45,324 nucleotides of DNA. Origin: an uncultured bacterium (GTDB lineage Bacteria > CSSED10-310 > CALFER01). Numbering within the stretch: the first letter of the stretch is position 1; each line of letters starts with the position of its first letter. The DNA lies in NCBI GenBank assembly GCA_937951895.1, contig CALFER010000039.1:1-45324 (forward strand), read 5' to 3'. The notes below the pieces were generated by a model. The model made no database searches. It saw only the letters and a list, made by a program, of their open reading frames with translations, and was not told the origin of the DNA. The translations under genes were made by a program, and so were the position numbers. This document shows, piece after piece, positions 17,425-25,580 of this stretch.

Positions 17425-18763
17425 ACGCAGCCCCTCGCCGCGCCGGCGGATTCTGGCCGGAGTGCTCCCTGCACTGTGGGTCTGGCTTGCGGTTCTGCTC
17501 ATCGGCTGCGGCGCGCAGGAGCCCCTCCCGGACTTTCTGAAGGCGGCCCGGGTGGTCTCGGTCGTTCGGACGGATTTCATCGAAGGCCCCGAAGACGTGG
17601 GTCTGCTGCGGGCCAAGCGGTCGCGCGGGATCACGAGCGAATTCGGGGGGCGGATCGTCAAAATGCACACCGAGGGCGAAATGGTGAAGGCGGGCGATCC
17701 CGTCGTGTGGCTCGACGACAAGGAACTGGTGCAGAACATCCAGCGCGAGGAGATCAACGTCAAGAAGCGCAGGGCGCAACTCACCCGTCAGATCGAAAAT
17801 CTCAGGGAAACCGAAGCGCAGTATGCGCAGACCCGCAAGGAAATGCGCGCGAATCTGGAACATAGCACGCTCGTCCGGCAGCAGGCGGAACTCGAGGTTT
17901 CCCGGCTGGATGACCGCTTCAACCGGCGTCTCATCCCGGAAGATGAACTGCTCCGCGCGCGGGAAACACTCGAATCGCGGCTCCTGAGCGAAGAATCGGC
18001 GCGGATCGCGGCGGAAAAATCCGAAATCGAGTATGCGGCGAATCACGAGATGATCCAGCGGTCGATCGCGATTGCGACGGCCGAATTCGAACAATCCTCC
18101 CGGAATCTCGAAACCTACCGCGGAATGCTTGAAGACGCGATCCTGCGTGCTCCGATCGACGGCATCGTGGTCCATGGGATGAGCTGGGAGAAGCAGAAGT
18201 TCAAGGTCGGCGATCAGATCTGGGAGGGGGTTCAGGTGTGCGAAATCCCGGATCTCAGCGAAATGGAAGTGGTCACGCAGGTCGCCGAATCGGATTACCG
18301 GCGCGTGTCGGTCGGGCAGCCGGCGATCGTCCGCGTCAGCGCTCTTCAGGATCTTGAACTGCCGGCCCGCGTCGACCGCATCGCATCGCTCGCCGTGCCG
18401 CGCGCCCAATCCAGAGGCACCGATTACACCTCCGCATCGGTTTCGGATTCCGGCAAGGTATTTGAACTGGTTCTCGCGCTCGATTCGACCGATTCCCGCT
18501 TCCGCCATGGGATGGGCGTCGAGGTCACGCTGGTCACGCGAACGCTCGAACAGGCACTCGTGATCCCCTCATCCGCGGTGTTCCGGGATGCGGGCGTCGA
18601 ATACGTCTTCGTGCGGCGCGGCGATTCGTTCAGGCGGAAATCGATTGTGAGCGGCGCTCGGACGGCCCGGCGGACGGTTGTGGATGAGGGGGTGCGTGAA
18701 TCGGATGAGGTGGCGGTCGTCGATCCGGCAGCGGGCGTGGCGGGAAACGGAGCCGGATCATGA
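17375..18763 (+). CDS. HlyD-type periplasmic adaptor, lipoprotein
   Basis: A 462-residue second adaptor of the same operon. ATG 17375 is chosen because a hydrophobic segment ending in the lipobox LLIGC follows (LAVLLIGC, Cys near residue 45), so it is predicted to be a lipoprotein rather than a transmembrane protein. Order of domains is as in MacA: lipoyl half, long helical hairpin (about 115-250), AILRAPIDGIVV lipoyl half, beta-barrel, and C-terminal membrane-proximal domain (VIPSSAVFRD). The n-region before the lipobox is long, so the exact start is uncertain. Overlap with the first adaptor (50 nt) and ATGA coupling with the permease point to one operon. Confidence 0.85.
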   Translation: MRSILRIQSNEPRWDAERSPSPRRRILAGVLPALWVWLAVLLIGCGAQEPLPDFLKAARVVSVVRTDFIEGPEDVGLLRAKRSRGITSEFGGRIVKMHTEGEMVKAGDPVVWLDDKELVQNIQREEINVKKRRAQLTRQIENLRETEAQYAQTRKEMRANLEHSTLVRQQAELEVSRLDDRFNRRLIPEDELLRARETLESRLLSEESARIAAEKSEIEYAANHEMIQRSIAIATAEFEQSSRNLETYRGMLEDAILRAPIDGIVVHGMSWEKQKFKVGDQIWEGVQVCEIPDLSEMEVVTQVAESDYRRVSVGQPAIVRVSALQDLELPARVDRIASLAVPRAQSRGTDYTSASVSDSGKVFELVLALDSTDSRFRHGMGVEVTLVTRTLEQALVIPSSAVFRDAGVEYVFVRRGDSFRRKSIVSGARTARRTVVDEGVRESDEVAVVDPAAGVAGNGAGS

Positions 18764-19989
18764 ACGTCATGCAGCATGTCAAAATCGGGTTGATGGAGCT
18801 GCAGTCGAACAAGCTCCGGTCGTTCCTGACGATGCTTGGCGTCATTTTCGGCGTGGCGGCGGTGATCGCGAGTGTTGCCATCGGCGAAGGCGCTCGGATC
18901 GAGGCGCTGGACCAGCTTGCGCTGATGGGCATCAATACCATCCGGATCACTGCGAAAAAACTGGACGGCCAGGCGCTCGTCACGGCTCAACAGAAAAATC
19001 CCCGGGGGCTGGCATTGGACGATGTCGAGGCGATTCGGGGGAATTGTCCCTTCGTCCGCAATGCCGCGCCGGTGCTCATCCGGGAGGAATCCGTCCGGAT
19101 CGACGGGCGGGTGTGTCCCGTACAGATCGTCGCGACCTCACCCGAGTATCTCACGGTGAGTAACTCGGCGGTGTCGGAAGGGCGTTTTCTGCTCCAGTCC
19201 GATATCGACGGAGCGGCACGGGTGTGCGTCATCGGACCCGCGATCCGCGCTGAATTCGGGAAGGATGCGATCGGCGGGACGGTGCGAATTCATGACGGAA
19301 TTTTCCGGGTCGTGGGCGTGATGGAGGACAAGACTGTGAAGGCGGGACCCTCCGGACCGCTGTCCTTCCGCAACGTCAATCGTGATCTGATCGTGCCGGT
19401 CAGTGCGGCGCAAAAGCGAATGAGCGACCGGGATCCGAACCATGAGATCTCGGAGATCACCGTCATGGTCGATTCGGCGGATCACCTCCTCCCCGCGGCG
19501 GATCTCATCCGGAGAATCCTCGGGAGGATGCATTCGGGTGTCGAGAATTATGATGTGATCGTGCCGCTGGAACTCCTCAAACAGAGTCAGGCGACGCAGC
19601 GGACCTTCAACATCGTGCTGGCGGCGATCGCGGCGATCTCGCTCCTGGTCGGCGGCATCGGAATCATGAACATCATGCTCGCGAGCGTGACGCAGCGGAT
19701 CCGCGAGATCGGGATACGGAGGGCGGTCGGGGCGACGCGCCGGGAGATTCTCGGGCAGTTTCTGATCGAGGCGGTCGTCATGAGCGGTGTCGGCGGTGTG
19801 ATCGGTATTCTGGCCGGCATCCTGTTCGGATTTGCGATTGCGCGGTTCGCGGGATGGAAGATGGTGTTTTCGTTGCAGGCCATCGTGATCGCCGTGACCG
19901 TGTCTGCGGCGGTCGGGGTTTTCTTCGGACTGTATCCCGCGCGTCGCGCCGCGTCGCTCGATCCGATCGAGGCATTGCGGTATGAATGA
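18760..19989 (+). CDS. MacB-like ABC transporter permease
   Basis: A 409-residue permease of the MacB/FtsX type. It has one N-terminal helix (KLRSFLTMLGVIFGVAAVIASVAIGEGA), a large periplasmic core domain (about 50-270) and three C-terminal helices (IVLAAIAAISLLVGGIGIMN; VVMSGVGGVIGILAGILFGF; IVIAVTVSAAVGVFFG), with the conserved EIGIRRAVGA coupling segment between helices. MacB-type exporters use ATP hydrolysis to drive periplasmic substrates through the adaptor and TolC. It starts with ATGA overlapping the adaptor stop. The ATPase is the next gene instead of being fused, as in non-MacB members of the superfamily. Confidence 0.92.
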   Translation: MNVMQHVKIGLMELQSNKLRSFLTMLGVIFGVAAVIASVAIGEGARIEALDQLALMGINTIRITAKKLDGQALVTAQQKNPRGLALDDVEAIRGNCPFVRNAAPVLIREESVRIDGRVCPVQIVATSPEYLTVSNSAVSEGRFLLQSDIDGAARVCVIGPAIRAEFGKDAIGGTVRIHDGIFRVVGVMEDKTVKAGPSGPLSFRNVNRDLIVPVSAAQKRMSDRDPNHEISEITVMVDSADHLLPAADLIRRILGRMHSGVENYDVIVPLELLKQSQATQRTFNIVLAAIAAISLLVGGIGIMNIMLASVTQRIREIGIRRAVGATRREILGQFLIEAVVMSGVGGVIGILAGILFGFAIARFAGWKMVFSLQAIVIAVTVSAAVGVFFGLYPARRAASLDPIEALRYE

Positions 19990-20668
19990 ACCCATCGGAA
20001 GCGTCCAGCCGGTGGTGCTCCTGAAGAGCCTGTCGAAATCGTATCGGCTCGGGGGGCAGGAGATTCCCGTGCTGGATCGGATCGATGCGCGGATCGATGC
20101 GGGTGAATGCGTGGCGCTGATGGGGCCGTCCGGTTCGGGCAAATCGACTCTGATGAACATTATCGGCTGTCTGGATCGGCCCACGTCGGGCGACTATCTG
20201 TTCTGCGGCCGTGAGGTCGGGCGACTGGATGACGAGGAGCTGAGCCGGATTCGCAAGAGTCGGATCGGGTTCGTGTTCCAGAACTTCAATCTTCTGCCGA
20301 GATTGACCGCGGCGGGAAACGTCGAGTTGCCGCTCGTCTATGCCGGTGTATCGAGACGCGAGCGTCATGACAGAGCCATGGAGTTGCTCGGGCGCGTCGG
20401 GCTCATGGATCGCGCGGGACATCGGCCTGCCGAGCTGTCGGGAGGCCAGAAGCAGCGCGTTGCCGTCGCACGGGCACTGGTCAACGACCCGTCCCTGATT
20501 CTGGCGGACGAGCCGACCGGCAATCTGGACAGCCGCAGCGGCGCACAGATCCTGGATCTCCTGCTGACACTCCATCGGGAGGGCCGGACCATCCTCATCG
20601 TGACCCATGACGAGACAGTGGCGACTCGTGCAGGACAAGTGATCCATCTGCGCGACGGCAGGATCTGA
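19982..20668 (+). CDS. ABC transporter ATP-binding protein (MacB/LolD type)
   Basis: A 228-residue ATPase with every nucleotide-binding motif intact: Walker A GPSGSGKST, Q-loop VFQNFNLLP, signature LSGGQKQRVAVARAL, Walker B LILADEPTGNLDS and H-loop VTHD. The GCLDRPTSGDYLF region matches the LolD/MacB branch. It overlaps the permease by 8 nt and should pair with it as a dimer of ATPase and permease. It is the last gene of the efflux operon; a REP palindrome begins two bases after its TGA. Confidence 0.95.
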   Translation: MNEPIGSVQPVVLLKSLSKSYRLGGQEIPVLDRIDARIDAGECVALMGPSGSGKSTLMNIIGCLDRPTSGDYLFCGREVGRLDDEELSRIRKSRIGFVFQNFNLLPRLTAAGNVELPLVYAGVSRRERHDRAMELLGRVGLMDRAGHRPAELSGGQKQRVAVARALVNDPSLILADEPTGNLDSRSGAQILDLLLTLHREGRTILIVTHDETVATRAGQVIHLRDGRI

Positions 20669-20669
20669 G

Positions 20670-20763
20670 GGGCGGATCGCGATCGCTTGTCTGGGCGGAT
20701 CGCGATCCGCCCTTTCGGCACCGTAGGCCACAGGATCAGGGTAGGGCGGATCGTGATCCGCCC
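20670..20763. repeat. REP palindrome cluster (three REP-like elements)
   Basis: Element 1 (20670-20686) is a 17-bp partial palindrome, GGGCGGATCGCGATCGC. Element 2 (20693-20712) is a perfect 20-bp palindrome, GGGCGGATCGCGATCCGCCC. Element 3 (20744-20763) differs by one base at the centre and is preceded by GTAG at 20741-20744, the tetranucleotide that marks REPs recognised by RAYT enzymes. Elements 1 and 2 with the 6-bp spacer TTGTCT form the 48-bp unit (20670-20717) that recurs on the other side of the transposase. Confidence 0.88.
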
Positions 20764-21239
20764 TTGCACCGTATCGGGTTGGTACGGATATATACCCTGG
20801 TACGGTACAGCTGCTGTCTCGTGTGGACGATCCGATCATAGTAGTCGCGATGCCAGACACGCTCTCCGGGGGTGTGACGCCACAGATTGATCAGTTTGGT
20901 GGACACCGTCTTGAAGGCTGCGATCAGGTTGCCGAGGGGTTTTTGCTTTTTTGGAGTCGGGTCTTTGCTCTTTGTGATGACGAGGATGAAGTGGATGTGG
21001 TCGGGCATGATCACCCATTCGTCCAGGGAAACATTCTCGAAATGGTTTCCAAGCCATTCCAGCGTCTCGGCGACGATCGTGCCGGCGCGGCTCAGGCGTA
21101 CTTTTCCGTCGGCGATCCAGCCGAGTATCTGGTGTCGATGGCAGGTGACCAGTGTCACGAAGTAGTAACCTGCCTTCCCATAGTCGTACCCTCGCAGCCG
21201 GATCGATCGGCGATGATGTCGCTCAGGATCATAGCTCAT
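20736..21239 (-). CDS. REP-associated tyrosine transposase (RAYT)
   Basis: A 167-residue Y1 HUH-type transposase. The metal-binding HUH pair is H81 and H83 in WVIMPDHIHFILV, and the catalytic tyrosine is in DYYDRIV (Y133 or Y134). The N-terminus (MSYDPERHHRRSIRLRGYDY) and GYYFVTLVT are typical of RAYT proteins, which bind and cleave REP palindromes. AGGAGGA upstream of ATG 21239 sets the start. The last eight or so codons run through REP element 3, so the C-terminal tail GGSRSALP is encoded by the palindrome. REP units flank both ends. Confidence 0.92.
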   Translation of the reverse strand: MSYDPERHHRRSIRLRGYDYGKAGYYFVTLVTCHRHQILGWIADGKVRLSRAGTIVAETLEWLGNHFENVSLDEWVIMPDHIHFILVITKSKDPTPKKQKPLGNLIAAFKTVSTKLINLWRHTPGERVWHRDYYDRIVHTRQQLYRTRVYIRTNPIRCKGGSRSALP

Positions 21240-21275
21240 GGAGTCCTCCTCTCGATGGGGCCATAGGATGAGTCT

Positions 21276-21323
21276 GGGCGGATCGCGATCGCTTGTCTGG
21301 GCGGATCGCGATCCGCCCTTTCG
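21276..21323. repeat. REP unit upstream of the RAYT gene (copy of 20670-20717)
   Basis: The 48-bp unit is identical base for base to 20670-20717: partial palindrome (21276-21292), spacer TTGTCT, perfect 20-bp palindrome (21299-21318) and TTTCG. The two copies are direct repeats 606 bp apart and enclose the RAYT gene. Confidence 0.93.
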
Positions 21324-21460
21324 CTCTATGAGTTGTTACCTTTATCTTGCCTCCTCCTTTTTTATCAGTCAACTCTTCGCTGATGGGCCATGTTGCGTCC
21401 CCTCACACGCTGTGGCATCATTCCTGAGAGTTTCGGATCACACGATTGAAAGGATTTCCC

Positions 21461-22255
21461 ATGAAAGCTGGAGTTTGGATCCTGGTCGCACTCACGTTCG
21501 CTGCCGGCGCGTTGGCACAAGCACCGCAGGAGCGCCCGGACTGGAAACCGTTTTTCTCGGATCAGGCGGTCGATGGAACGATTGTCATTGCGGACGAGCG
21601 TTCTGGCGAGATGCTGGCTTACGATGTGGAGCGTGCACAGAAACGGTTCATGCCGGCATCGACTTTTAAAGTGCCTCATGCCCTGTTTGCGCTCGATTCC
21701 GGAGCGGTCCGTGACGAGTTCCAGGTGATTCGGTGGGATGGCGTGAAACGGGACTTTGACGGTTGGAATCAGGATCAGACCCTGCGCTCATCCATGAGGC
21801 ACTCGACGGTATGGGTGTATCAGCAGTTTGCCCGTGAGATCGGTGAGGTGCGCGAAAAGGAGTATCTGACTCGGATTCAGTACGGCAACGCCGATCCGTC
21901 CGGAGGTGTCGATCGCTTCTGGCTCGACGGCGCCCTCCGGATTTCAGCCATGGAACAGGTGGATTTCCTGCGAAAACTGTATCGAAACGAGCTTCCGTTC
22001 AAGGTCGAGCATCAGCGTCTGGTCAAGGATATCATGATCGTCGAGGCCGGGCGCGATTGGATCCTGAGGGCAAAGACCGGATGGCAGGCGCGTGTCGAAC
22101 CGCAGATCGGCTGGTGGGTCGGCTGGGTCGAGACGCCGACCGGGGCGGTCATCTTCGCGCTGAACATCGATCTGCCGGGCGGCATGAAGGATGCGCCGAA
22201 ACGGGAGGCGATTGTCCGATCGATACTCCAGTCGATCGGAGCACTTCCGCGCTGA
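21461..22255 (+). CDS. Class D beta-lactamase (OXA-type fold)
   Basis: A 264-residue exported serine beta-lactamase of class D. Signal peptide MKAGVWILVALTFAAGALAQ. All family motifs are visible: S67-T-F-K70 (acylation serine and the lysine that is carbamylated), S115-T-V117, Y141-G-N143, W154 near the carbamylation site, and K205-T-G207. Class D enzymes open the beta-lactam ring in the periplasm; the substrate range cannot be read from sequence. ATG 21461 has an AAAGG site about 8 nt upstream; an in-frame TTG at 21446 is less likely. It may also belong to the related BlaR-type sensor domain, but no membrane domain precedes it. Confidence 0.9.
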   Translation: MKAGVWILVALTFAAGALAQAPQERPDWKPFFSDQAVDGTIVIADERSGEMLAYDVERAQKRFMPASTFKVPHALFALDSGAVRDEFQVIRWDGVKRDFDGWNQDQTLRSSMRHSTVWVYQQFAREIGEVREKEYLTRIQYGNADPSGGVDRFWLDGALRISAMEQVDFLRKLYRNELPFKVEHQRLVKDIMIVEAGRDWILRAKTGWQARVEPQIGWWVGWVETPTGAVIFALNIDLPGGMKDAPKREAIVRSILQSIGALPR

Positions 22256-22369
22256 AACATGCACGGGTTTTTCATGGTGCATCTCACCTTTGTAAACCGT
22301 TCCCCCCTCCGCTTCGTAACTGGATGAGATCATCGCGGAGCTGACACCCGCTCAACCCGGAGGTTCAAC

Positions 22370-23308
22370 ATGCCCGACCAATATTCAGGAACAATCCGAT
22401 CATCTGCCGGATCCACGCACGCCTATCGCTGGCGCACGCTGTCCGTCGACCGCTTTCCCGCTCTTCAGGAAGAAATCGATGCCCTGCGACACAGTGGCCA
22501 ACTGGCACAGACCCCCGCATTCACCAACTACATGAACGATCTCAGTTTTCGTCTCCCCGACAACTTCCCGTCCGCCCGCTCGCTGCTTCTGATCGCCACG
22601 TCCGCTCCGCTCATGATCATCAACCTCCGGTTCGCCGACCGCCATATCCCCGTTTTCATGCCACCGAACTACCCCTTCCACGGCCTCACCCGCGCCATGC
22701 TCCTGGAGGAGATCCGCCGGACCATCATCCCGGATTCCGGTCACCGCGTGGACCGGGTCGATTACCATTTTTTCATGAAACTGGCAGCCGTTCGGAGCGG
22801 ACTGGCGCAATACGGCCGCAACAACATCTGTTATGTTGAGGGGATGGGCAGCTTTTTTTCATTCCACGCCTACCTGACCGATCGCGTCTTCGAGGAGGAT
22901 CATTGGAGCGATCTGAGCAATCTCCCGTTCTGCAACCACTGTTCGATCTGCATCGATGCCTGCCCGACGAGCGCGATCAGCCCGGATCGATTTGTCATCG
23001 ATGTATCACGGTGCATCCCGCTGTACAATGAACTGGACGGAGACTTCCCGGATTGGATCCCTGCTCGCGCCCACAATTCCATCATCGGTTGCATGGCCTG
23101 CCAGGCTCCCTGCCCGGCGAATCGGGATCAGATGGCAATGGCGGTGACCGCGGAGGATATCCCTGAGGCTGACATTCGACGGCTGCTCGAAGCCGACGTT
23201 TCTCCGGATCTTCTCCAGTCGCTCGGCGAAAAACTGAAGATGCCGTATCTCGAGAAATCCCCGGAATTTCTGACCATTCTGCGCAGGAATATCCGGGTTC
23301 TGGTTTAG
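22370..23308 (+). CDS. QueG-like 4Fe-4S double-cluster protein (COG1600 type)
   Basis: A 312-residue protein with the ferredoxin-type double cluster of epoxyqueuosine reductase: C188, C191, C194, C198 (CNHCSICIDACP), C215, and C241, C244, C248 (CMACQAPCP). GGAGG lies just before ATG 22370. QueG uses cobalamin and two 4Fe-4S clusters to make queuosine in tRNA. This protein is shorter than E. coli QueG and the N-terminal half is divergent, so it may be a relative with another substrate, such as the reductive-dehalogenase-like proteins of the same family. It converges with the thermonuclease gene, their stop codons overlapping. Confidence 0.75.
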   Translation: MPDQYSGTIRSSAGSTHAYRWRTLSVDRFPALQEEIDALRHSGQLAQTPAFTNYMNDLSFRLPDNFPSARSLLLIATSAPLMIINLRFADRHIPVFMPPNYPFHGLTRAMLLEEIRRTIIPDSGHRVDRVDYHFFMKLAAVRSGLAQYGRNNICYVEGMGSFFSFHAYLTDRVFEEDHWSDLSNLPFCNHCSICIDACPTSAISPDRFVIDVSRCIPLYNELDGDFPDWIPARAHNSIIGCMACQAPCPANRDQMAMAVTAEDIPEADIRRLLEADVSPDLLQSLGEKLKMPYLEKSPEFLTILRRNIRVLV

Positions 23309-23796
23309 TTACACGCGCTCCACATCCCCCGGCCTGCCGCACGGGCTTCACGATCGAGATCCGCGTAGTAGTCGGCCTTGGATGTACACGGAGGCACGCG
23401 ATAGGCTCGCGCGTAGCCTTCTTGAATGAGAATGGCGTTGACCAGTCCCGCATCGCACGTGACATGTGCCAGCGTCCGCCCGTACTGATCCGTCGGGCTT
23501 TCGACGCAGATCTCAAGCGTTACAACCTCATCGTCCACCAGAAATCGGTTTCGACTGGTCGCTTCCGAATAGTAACATTCCCCGATTTCGGGTGTATCGA
23601 TCCCGATATAGCGGACTTTTTCGTTTCCGTTCACCTGAATCGTGTCGCCGTCATACACATGCGTCACCGTCGCCTGCCGCGTGTTCGATGCCGTCGGATC
23701 GGGTTTCGGCCCCGTCCCGCCGTTATCGTCGTCGCAGCCCCCGAGCATGACCATGGCCGTGAATACAAGGATTGCCGAGAAATGGAGTCGTTTCAT
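23305..23796 (-). CDS. Thermonuclease-like (SNase) lipoprotein
   Basis: A 163-residue secreted nuclease homologue. ATG 23796 is favoured by AGGA 8 nt upstream; two further ATGs lie within 9 nt. The lipobox VMLGGC marks a lipoprotein. The staphylococcal nuclease fold shows VYDGDTIQV, RYIGIDTPEIGE (Arg and Glu of the active site), and DQYGRTLAHV (second active-site Arg), ending in AAGRGMW. SNases are Ca2+-dependent nucleases cutting DNA and RNA, here probably at the cell surface. Stop codon TAA (23307-23305) overlaps the TAG of the convergent QueG-like gene. Confidence 0.9.
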   Translation of the reverse strand: MKRLHFSAILVFTAMVMLGGCDDDNGGTGPKPDPTASNTRQATVTHVYDGDTIQVNGNEKVRYIGIDTPEIGECYYSEATSRNRFLVDDEVVTLEICVESPTDQYGRTLAHVTCDAGLVNAILIQEGYARAYRVPPCTSKADYYADLDREARAAGRGMWSACN

Positions 23797-23897
23797 ACCC
23801 ATCATCCTATGCGATCCGTTCCGGTTTTTCCAGCCCCCTTTGCAGGCCTTCCCTCGCCGGAGTCTTCGCTGGGCGTCCGAAAAATTTGATCCTGAGG

Positions 23898-23926
23898 TTG
23901 CACCGAGTCGATTAGCTTTTTAAACT
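23898..23926 (+). promoter_or_regulatory. Promoter of the D-2-hydroxyacid dehydrogenase gene
   Basis: TTGCAC (23898-23903) and TAAACT (23921-23926) with 17-bp spacing; predicted start near 23933, upstream of CGGAGGAG (23945-23952) and ATG 23959. Confidence 0.5.
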
Positions 23927-23958
23927 GGAAACGGATGTCGCTACCGGAGGAGTCAGCC

Positions 23959-24990
23959 ATGAACGCACCGATTCGCGTCGTATTCGCCTGGGAACCCCCC
24001 GAACCAGTCCGCTCGTACATCGAATCGTCCTTCCGGAATCTCGGCAGCCGTGCCGAGTTCCATTTCGTTCCCTCGAAAACCATTCAGGAGCACGGGGATC
24101 TGCTGGCCCGCGCGGACGTGCTGGTCGCCTGGATCGTGACCGCCGACCTGCTCGATGCCGCCCCCGATCTCAAGCTGGTGATCATCCCGGCGGCCGGCGT
24201 CGACAACCAGATCGGTGTTCTGCGCACGCGTCCCGGCATCCGCATCGTGAACTCGCACGGCAACACCTCCCATGCCGCCCAACATGCGCTGGCGCTGTTG
24301 CTCGCCCTGACCAACCGCGTCCCGTTCTTCGACCGGCACATGCGTCTGGGCCGTTTCCGGGCCTTTGACGACACGCCTCCCAGTATCGTACTCGACGGGA
24401 AAACCCTCGGCCTTCTCGGCACCGGCCACCTCGCGCGGCACTTCATCCGTTTCGCGTCGGGTCTCGGTCTGAACTTCATCGCCTGTTCCCGTCGAGGCCT
24501 TCCGATCGCAGTCGACTCGCCTCCGGATCGCGCGCCGGCCTCCCCTCCCATTCCGGTGTATCCGGTCGATCGGCTGCATGATTTCCTGCGTGCGCTCGAT
24601 ATCCTGCTCATCACCATTCCGCTCACGGATTCAACCCGAGGCCTGATCGATGCTGAGGCGATCGCGCAGCTCCGATCGGATGCGTTGCTGATCAATGTCG
24701 GGCGGGGGGCGGTGGTGGACGAGACTGCGCTGTACGAGGCTCTGCGGGACCGCCGGATCGATTCGGCGGCGCTGGACGTCTGGTACGACTACCGTCCGGT
24801 TGAGGTGGAAGGCCGTAGATTTCCCTGTTCCAAACCGTTTCATGAACTCGATAACGTGATTTTGTCTCCGCATCGCGGGGCGTCTCCGCTGCAGCGCCCC
24901 GAGCGTTTCGGGGATGTTGTCGGGACAATTGTGCGGTTTGAGAGAGGCGAGGAGCTGCCGAGCGAGGTGGATCGCGAGCAGGGTTATTGA
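23959..24990 (+). CDS. D-2-hydroxyacid dehydrogenase family protein
   Basis: A 343-residue NAD(P)-dependent oxidoreductase. The Rossmann motif GLLGTGHLA lies near 153, the substrate Arg is R249 in INVGRGAVVDE, and the catalytic His is H305 in SPHRGAS. The usual DVF..EP that carries the third catalytic residue reads DVWYDYRP here, a variant seen in a subgroup of the family, so substrate and activity are uncertain. The family reduces 2-keto acids or oxidises D-2-hydroxy acids. CGGAGGAG upstream supports ATG 23959. It stands alone as a transcription unit with its own promoter. Confidence 0.9.
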   Translation: MNAPIRVVFAWEPPEPVRSYIESSFRNLGSRAEFHFVPSKTIQEHGDLLARADVLVAWIVTADLLDAAPDLKLVIIPAAGVDNQIGVLRTRPGIRIVNSHGNTSHAAQHALALLLALTNRVPFFDRHMRLGRFRAFDDTPPSIVLDGKTLGLLGTGHLARHFIRFASGLGLNFIACSRRGLPIAVDSPPDRAPASPPIPVYPVDRLHDFLRALDILLITIPLTDSTRGLIDAEAIAQLRSDALLINVGRGAVVDETALYEALRDRRIDSAALDVWYDYRPVEVEGRRFPCSKPFHELDNVILSPHRGASPLQRPERFGDVVGTIVRFERGEELPSEVDREQGY

Positions 24991-25018
24991 AGCGAACCGG
25001 GGCGGGCGGGTTGCGGGT

Positions 25019-25474
25019 CTACGAGGGATCTTCCCCGCGGATCGACGTGATCTGGGGCTTGAGCGGGTTGGATGTAATCGTGAAATACAGGAATGTCGTG
25101 ATGTCGGTCGGCGCGTCGTTCGGGCGGAATTGCCAGCGTGCCCGGGCGGGGCCGCGCTGCAGATTCGGGAGGCGGCCTCCTTCGAGCGTGAAGGTGCGGG
25201 TTGACAGGCGGGTGAACATCTGGTCGAGTGCAGCGAGGATCTGGTTGCGGGAGTAGTTCCCGGCCTGGATGCCCGCGACCGGGATGGCTACGAAAATCCG
25301 GGAAGAGTCGGGCAGGTATGGTTTGAGATGCTGGGCGCGTCCGGTGCTGAATGTGCGTTCGATCGCGATGCCGACCTGACCCTGGAACGGGCCGGCGGAG
25401 AGCACGGCCGAAACGGACAGGGTGAAGGCGGTAAGAAGGAGACAGGTTGCCCGGAGTGAGGATCGTTTCATCAT
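25019..25474 (-). CDS. Secreted protein, NTF2-like fold possible
   Basis: A 151-residue exported protein. ATG 25474 (or 25471) is followed by the signal peptide MKRSSLRATCLLLTAFTLSVSAVLSA. The mature part is short and mixes helix and strand: NYSRNQILAALDQMFTRL, then TFTLEGG, ARARWQFRPN, TTFLYFTITSN and a final ITSIRGED strand. This order resembles NTF2-like or DUF4783 domains but I do not claim membership. No catalytic motif. No clear Shine-Dalgarno site; the gene is divergent from the beta-propeller gene at 25581, and they may share a regulatory region. Confidence 0.65.
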   Translation of the reverse strand: MMKRSSLRATCLLLTAFTLSVSAVLSAGPFQGQVGIAIERTFSTGRAQHLKPYLPDSSRIFVAIPVAGIQAGNYSRNQILAALDQMFTRLSTRTFTLEGGRLPNLQRGPARARWQFRPNDAPTDITTFLYFTITSNPLKPQITSIRGEDPS

Positions 25475-25580
25475 CACTATGAGCGTAGATGTCCGGGACT
25501 TCTTTGTCAAACCGTCCTCCCTTGACATCCGCGCGCGCGGCATGACACTGTAGAATGCGTCTTTGAAGGAGGAAACGACC

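Noticed and set aside
16603..20860. Several long minus-strand frames opposite the efflux operon
   Set aside because: All lie over conserved adaptor, permease and ATPase sequences and have no recognisable protein motifs; the plus-strand genes carry the domains and coupled starts.
25522..25556. TTGACA and TAGAAT as a promoter for the TolB-like gene
   Set aside because: The 23-bp spacing is too long for a sigma-70 promoter.
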